The notes under the pieces are model-generated. The model saw only the letters and a list, made by a program, of their open reading frames with translations. It had not been told where the DNA came from and searched no databases. DNA of 64,000 nt from an uncultured Saprospirales bacterium (lineage in GTDB: Bacteria > Bacteroidota > Bacteroidia > Chitinophagales > JADIYW01), in the NCBI GenBank assembly GCA_938008535.1, contig CALLKF010000164.1, positions 1-64,000 of the forward strand, given 5' to 3'. The position numbers were made by a program, and so were the translations under genes. Below, piece by piece: positions 60,678 to 64,000 of the stretch. Numbering within the stretch: the first letter of the stretch is position 1; each line of letters begins with the position of its first letter.

Positions 60678-60832
60678 TGTAAGGTGATGAAACTGGCAGC
60701 CATGCCCTCTTGTCTCGAGGGTGAGGATCACGAAATAAAGTTAGAGTAGAGCACTTCAATGTGCAGGGGTTGACCACCAACTTTTGCTCTTTTCCTAATC
60801 GCCTTTTGGAGGTTCGACTCCTTCTCTTACAG
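60678..60832 (+). ncRNA. tRNA-like RNA, class II body, ~86-nt variable region
   Basis: A 155-nt tRNA-like gene. Acceptor TGTAAGG (60678-60684) pairs with TCTTACA (60825-60831); T8 and G9; D arm ATG/CAT with loop AAACTGGCAGC (Leu-like, TGG); anticodon stem CCCTC/GAGGG (60705-60709/60717-60721) with 7-base loop TTGTCTC; T arm GGAGG-TTCGACT-CCTTC (60808-60824); discriminator G at 60832; no CCA. The loop's middle triplet is GTC, odd for a Leu/Ser-like body, and base 37 is T. The variable region 60722-60807 can fold further (AAAGTT/AACTTT, GCAC-TTCAAT-GTGC). It has its own promoter and terminator. Identity is unclear; G73 would suit Ser. Confidence 0.6.
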
Positions 60833-60838
60833 CAACAA

Positions 60839-60872
60839 AATCCGAATCAGAAATGGTTCGGATTTTTTTATT
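60839..60872 (+). terminator. Terminator after the tRNA-like RNA
   Basis: AATCCGAA (60839-60846) pairs with TTCGGATT (60857-60864), then TTTTTATTTT. It begins 7 bases after the discriminator base. From here to 61089 I see only AT-rich DNA with no gene. Confidence 0.9.
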
Positions 60873-61089
60873 TTAATGATTTTCATAAATCTTAAATATA
60901 CACAACTCATATTGCATTAGATTCGTCCTTATATCGCTTTTAGCAAAATTTCCTTTTCTGCTTTTATCAGTGTAATACTTGCTACAGTTTAGATAAACTT
61001 TCTTTGTGACGAAAGCTTGATGTTCCATTTTGGAATATCAAAGTTTTAATTTTTATTTGGGAAATGATTTTCATTTCTCTTATTGCTTT

Positions 61090-62871
61090 CTAACTATACA
61101 ACGCTTCCAATCCTAATTTTGTAATTCTGGATCTTATTGCACCAGTTGTTCTGCCAAACTGTTTTGCCAACTCTTTTATTTCTAAACCTTCACAGCATAA
61201 ATTTTCTAATTGTTTATCGAGTTCAGCTGTCCAAGGTTTATAAGCATCTTTATATTTATTTCTTTTTTCTTCTACAGAATAAGATTTCACTTTGTCAAAT
61301 TCTTTGCTAACAACTTTTGTTTTTGTAATAAATGTATTTGCTGGTTTCTTTTCTTCTTCAACAGCAACTTTCAAAACATGTATCATTGAAGAAACAGGAA
61401 ACATCTTTGGCATTAAGGTTTCTGGAATAAAGATGTTATTTTTTGTTCTTGTTACAGCAACATACAGCATATTTATTTCTTCATTTATTTTTGTCGCACT
61501 GGTTTCTAATCCTTTTTTATCTAGTTTTAATTTCTCTAGTTTTTCTTCTGTTATAAAATCACCAACCAACTGAATAGTATCATATTCCATTCCTTTGCAG
61601 CGATGAACGGTAGAAAAAATCATCTCAGCTTTTTCTTTTTCATCCACATGTTTTTCTTTAATCGCTTTAATTATTTCTGGAATTTTGTTGCCATATTCTT
61701 TTATAATTTTAACCATAATAGCAAGCTGCACATCTTCTGTTTTCTCAATATAATCTACTAACTCACTCATATCATTCATTGCTTTTATGAGTTTATCTTT
61801 AATCAAAAAATGCTTTGCGTTATATAGATTCAGCACATCGTATAATGATGCACCTTCATCTGCATACGTATAAGAATTTATATTGCCTTCAAAATAAATG
61901 GATTTCACTTCTTTCTTCTTTGTTACATATTCAATGGCTTTGAGTAATAAACCAAGATTAGTTCGCGCAATTACTGCTTTTGTATTAGTCTCATTGCAAG
62001 TGCCTTTGCCAATTATTTGTATTGGTTGATGTTCGCCAATATGTACTTTGTATTTTAAAACAGACATCGCAAGGTTTGCAATATCATTACTAAATCTAAA
62101 ACTAGTAGAAAGATAATACGTTTTAAAATCGGCTTTTTCAAGCGAGTTCACTGCATAACGCCAACCATAAATTTGCTGATGCGTGTCGCCGACAATCACT
62201 TTTATGGCATTTTGTTTTAAGAAAATATCCAACATCGCAGCCGAACCATCTTGTCCTTCATCAAATAAAATATAATCATACTGAAGAATTGGATTGGAAA
62301 GTTGAAATTTTTTCAAATAAAAATCATGCGTTATTTCAATCTCTTCATTATCCATCATTTCCAAAAAAACACTTGCCTGTTTCTTAATGTAATTATAGAC
62401 AGACGAAACAAATACTTTAGTCTTTGGTTCGGAAATAGTATCCAAATAATTTAAATCTTCAATTTTTTGTTTATCGCTATTAAAGAAATATGCGATGAAC
62501 TTATTTATATGGTTTGCAATTACATATTCTGTATGTTTTTCGCCATTACCTTTTAAATTTAAAAGGTCTGCAATTTCGTTTGTTTTATAACCGTTGGCAT
62601 TTATTGTATAATTAGATTTAAAAACAATATGCTTGTAAGCAAGTGAATGAGCCGTTTCAACCTGCACATTATGAAGTCCTTTTGCCGCAAATTTTTTAGC
62701 AGCTTCTATTTTCACTGTTTTATTAAAAGCAAGATATAATATTTTACTTTTTGCAGGTCTTGTTTTCGCATATTCAATTACAGTGGTCGTTTTTCCAGAA
62801 CCAGCAACAGCATTTATTTTTATATTTCCAGTCGAATTTATGATGTCGTGTTGCTCTTTGGTTAATTCCAT
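61090..62871 (-). CDS. UvrD/FBH1-like superfamily 1 helicase with C-terminal Myb/HTH-like domain
   Basis: A 593-residue SF1 helicase. NAVAGSGKTTT (Walker A, about 20-30), LFDEGQD (motif II), GDTHQQIYGWRYAV (III), STSFRFSND (IV), STVHRCKGMEYDTI (V) and YVAVTRTKNNI (VI) are all present. It is shorter than UvrD or PcrA (about 720) and most like FBH1-type helicases. The last ~50 residues (PWTAELDKQLENL, ELAKQFGRTTGAIRSRI) look like a Myb- or sigma-like DNA-binding helix set. A role in recombination control is inferred from the family. It is divergent from the hydrolase gene at 63145. Confidence 0.88.
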   Translation of the reverse strand: MELTKEQHDIINSTGNIKINAVAGSGKTTTVIEYAKTRPAKSKILYLAFNKTVKIEAAKKFAAKGLHNVQVETAHSLAYKHIVFKSNYTINANGYKTNEIADLLNLKGNGEKHTEYVIANHINKFIAYFFNSDKQKIEDLNYLDTISEPKTKVFVSSVYNYIKKQASVFLEMMDNEEIEITHDFYLKKFQLSNPILQYDYILFDEGQDGSAAMLDIFLKQNAIKVIVGDTHQQIYGWRYAVNSLEKADFKTYYLSTSFRFSNDIANLAMSVLKYKVHIGEHQPIQIIGKGTCNETNTKAVIARTNLGLLLKAIEYVTKKKEVKSIYFEGNINSYTYADEGASLYDVLNLYNAKHFLIKDKLIKAMNDMSELVDYIEKTEDVQLAIMVKIIKEYGNKIPEIIKAIKEKHVDEKEKAEMIFSTVHRCKGMEYDTIQLVGDFITEEKLEKLKLDKKGLETSATKINEEINMLYVAVTRTKNNIFIPETLMPKMFPVSSMIHVLKVAVEEEKKPANTFITKTKVVSKEFDKVKSYSVEEKRNKYKDAYKPWTAELDKQLENLCCEGLEIKELAKQFGRTTGAIRSRITKLGLEALYS

Positions 62872-63077
62872 TTTTTAAATGTTTAATTAAATAGTTTCAG
62901 ATGTAAGAAAAATAAAAAAACAGCATTTGTGTAAATAAATTTATGCGTGCATTTTCTCTCTTTTACTATTGAGATACACAAACCACACAAATTCCATAAA
63001 TTTTTCTAAAAAAAATTAAAATTTAATATTGATAATAGATTTTATATTCTATTCCAAAAATAAATTCCATCATTTCC

Positions 63078-63108
63078 TTGCAAATTATCTTATGCTAATT
63101 TATGTTTG
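63078..63108 (+). promoter_or_regulatory. Promoter upstream of the metal-dependent hydrolase gene
   Basis: TTG at 63078-63080 and TATGTTTG at 63101-63108 are 20 bases apart; the ATG is at 63145. The rest of the 273-base divergent gap is AT-rich with no ORF. Confidence 0.55.
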
Positions 63109-63144
63109 GCAAAATGCATCTACATTTAATTAAAATAAAAAAAC

Positions 63145-64000
63145 ATGGTAGCAACTGCATCAAAATTAAAAGTGCGCAACGTTCAATTCAATTTCGATAA
63201 AGTACAGAAACACTGGATTCTTAATAGTGCCATTGCCACGCACTTTGTAAATAGCATGCATGTGGTTTTTCCTGAAGGCGAAAAGTTTTTTGTGCGTAGC
63301 GTGCGTAAATTTGCAAAAGATATTAAAGACGAAAATCTGAAAAAAGAAATAACTAGTTTCTGCGGACAAGAAGGTGTGCATGCGCGCGAGCACCAACGTT
63401 TTTGGCAAGTAATGGAAGAACAAAATCTGCAACCCAATTGGTTTGCGAACTTCTTGAAAACAACTGCTTTTTCCGGAAAATACAGCTATGAAAATATCAG
63501 CACTTCGTTACTAAATAAAATACAACCTCGTTTAGGCGACAAGTTCGGACTATCAGTAACTACTGCATTGGAGCACTATACAGCCATTTTGGCAAATGCA
63601 TTATTTCACGAACCAATTGCCAATAACGATCATATTGCGCCGCAAATGTTGGAGTTGCTACATTGGCATGCTTCAGAAGAAATTAAACATAAAGCAGTTT
63701 GTTTTGATGTATTAAAAGAAGTAGATGATAGTTATATTTTGCGCATTTCTGGAATGGGTTTGGCGACCATTTTACTTTGGAATTATTTGGCAATCGGACA
63801 AATTTATTTTATTGCAAAAGACAAAGATAAGAGCATTATTAAAATGCCTATTGAAAGTTACATGCTGCTAAAAACGATTGTTTTTGGTGAAATTGGAAAA
63901 GGATTATCCAAAAATTTATTGAGTTATTTTAAAAAAGATTTTCATCCAAATGATATCGACGATCGTTATTTAATTGATAATTTCTTTAAGGATAAAAGCT
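63145..64000 (+). CDS. Predicted metal-dependent hydrolase (PF10118-like), cut by window end
   Basis: An open frame from the ATG at 63145 runs to the end of the window without a stop (about 285 codons seen). Motifs GQEGVHAREHQRFW, TALEHYTAILA and LHWHASEEIKHKAVCFDV supply Glu and His residues in helices, the pattern of the PF10118 predicted metal-dependent hydrolases, which have a ferritin-like di-metal arrangement. Function is not established. Few codons should be missing, as family members are about 280-300 residues. Confidence 0.85.
   Translation, partial: MVATASKLKVRNVQFNFDKVQKHWILNSAIATHFVNSMHVVFPEGEKFFVRSVRKFAKDIKDENLKKEITSFCGQEGVHAREHQRFWQVMEEQNLQPNWFANFLKTTAFSGKYSYENISTSLLNKIQPRLGDKFGLSVTTALEHYTAILANALFHEPIANNDHIAPQMLELLHWHASEEIKHKAVCFDVLKEVDDSYILRISGMGLATILLWNYLAIGQIYFIAKDKDKSIIKMPIESYMLLKTIVFGEIGKGLSKNLLSYFKKDFHPNDIDDRYLIDNFFKDKS

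Noticed and set aside
60678..60832. Calling the tRNA-like gene a tRNA-Asp from its GTC triplet, a tRNA-Sec or a tmRNA
   Set aside because: The D arm and long variable region do not fit tRNA-Asp; there is no 8-bp acceptor/long-T-stem pattern or TCA anticodon of tRNA-Sec; no tmRNA tag frame or tmRNA-type acceptor is visible.

Overview
Apart from its first ~750 bases, the window is AT-rich DNA from a member of the Bacteroidota. The support is direct: -7 elements of the Bacteroidota type (TAnnTTTG, with TTG/TTTG about 20 bases upstream) precede several genes; two secreted proteins end in type IX secretion (T9SS) sorting domains, one type A and one type B; Shine-Dalgarno sites are mostly absent; and family-restricted genes are present (BatA, DUF4199, DUF3127, DUF4126). 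The class is not resolved. Bases 1 to roughly 740-780 differ: they are GC-rich, carry CCCCTTCTCCC/GGGAGAAGGGG palindromes, and hold a nusA 5' fragment and an EcsC-family fragment of proteobacterial type joined out of frame. This looks like an assembly or library chimera at a contig end, not a transferred locus.

Layout. 0.8-1.3 kb: a RelE/ParE toxin-antitoxin pair. 1.4-9.8 kb: typA, a small membrane protein, a C69/secernin-like hydrolase with a flavin amine oxidase, uvrA, and a DUF2147 protein. 9.8-15.5 kb: two T9SS cargo proteins, a PhoD-like phosphatase and a 1272-residue PKD protein with three long internal repeats. 15.6-23.7 kb: carB, two DinB-superfamily proteins, a cyclophilin, an omega-amidase-like nitrilase and a FadH-type dienoyl-CoA reductase. 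23.8-28.5 kb: a compact BatA / dihydroorotase-like / DUF4199 / glycosyltransferase cluster. 28.6-31.3 kb: phenylalanine hydroxylase, a repeat-flanked small ORF, a flavin reductase and a second toxin-antitoxin pair. 31.3-41.7 kb: a long minus-strand block with a ketosphinganine-reductase-like SDR, an extended SDR, DUF1003, DUF1028-TPR, a phosphodiesterase, an MFS transporter, three tRNA-maturation genes (miaA, cca, tsaC), a glycosyltransferase and dapD. 41.7-45.4 kb: two lipoproteins, tRNA-Lys, DUF3127, DUF4126 and a radical SAM/SPASM protein. 45.4-51.5 kb: the homogentisate pathway (fahA, a MarR regulator, hppD, hmgA) and an amino-acid dehydrogenase. 51.6-60.5 kb: tandem acyltransferases, rnhB, dtd, class Ia ribonucleotide reductase, and a split YeeE/YedE transporter with a rhodanese. 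60.5-64 kb: an unusual 155-nt tRNA-like gene, a UvrD/FBH1-type helicase and a metal-dependent hydrolase that runs off the end.

How the genes work together. PhhA, HppD, HmgA and FahA cover Phe to fumarate/acetoacetate except the Tyr transaminase and maleylacetoacetate isomerase, which are not here. NrdB and NrdA supply dNTPs; CarB feeds pyrimidine/arginine synthesis. MiaA, Cca and TsaC act on tRNAs. YeeE halves plus rhodanese suggest thiosulfate or sulfane-sulfur uptake.

Most of the window is housekeeping. The parts most worth a second look are the tRNA-like RNA with an ~86-nt structured variable region, the dihydroorotase homologue that has lost its metal ligands, the eukaryote-like ketosphinganine reductase homologue beside an extended SDR, and the chimeric left edge.
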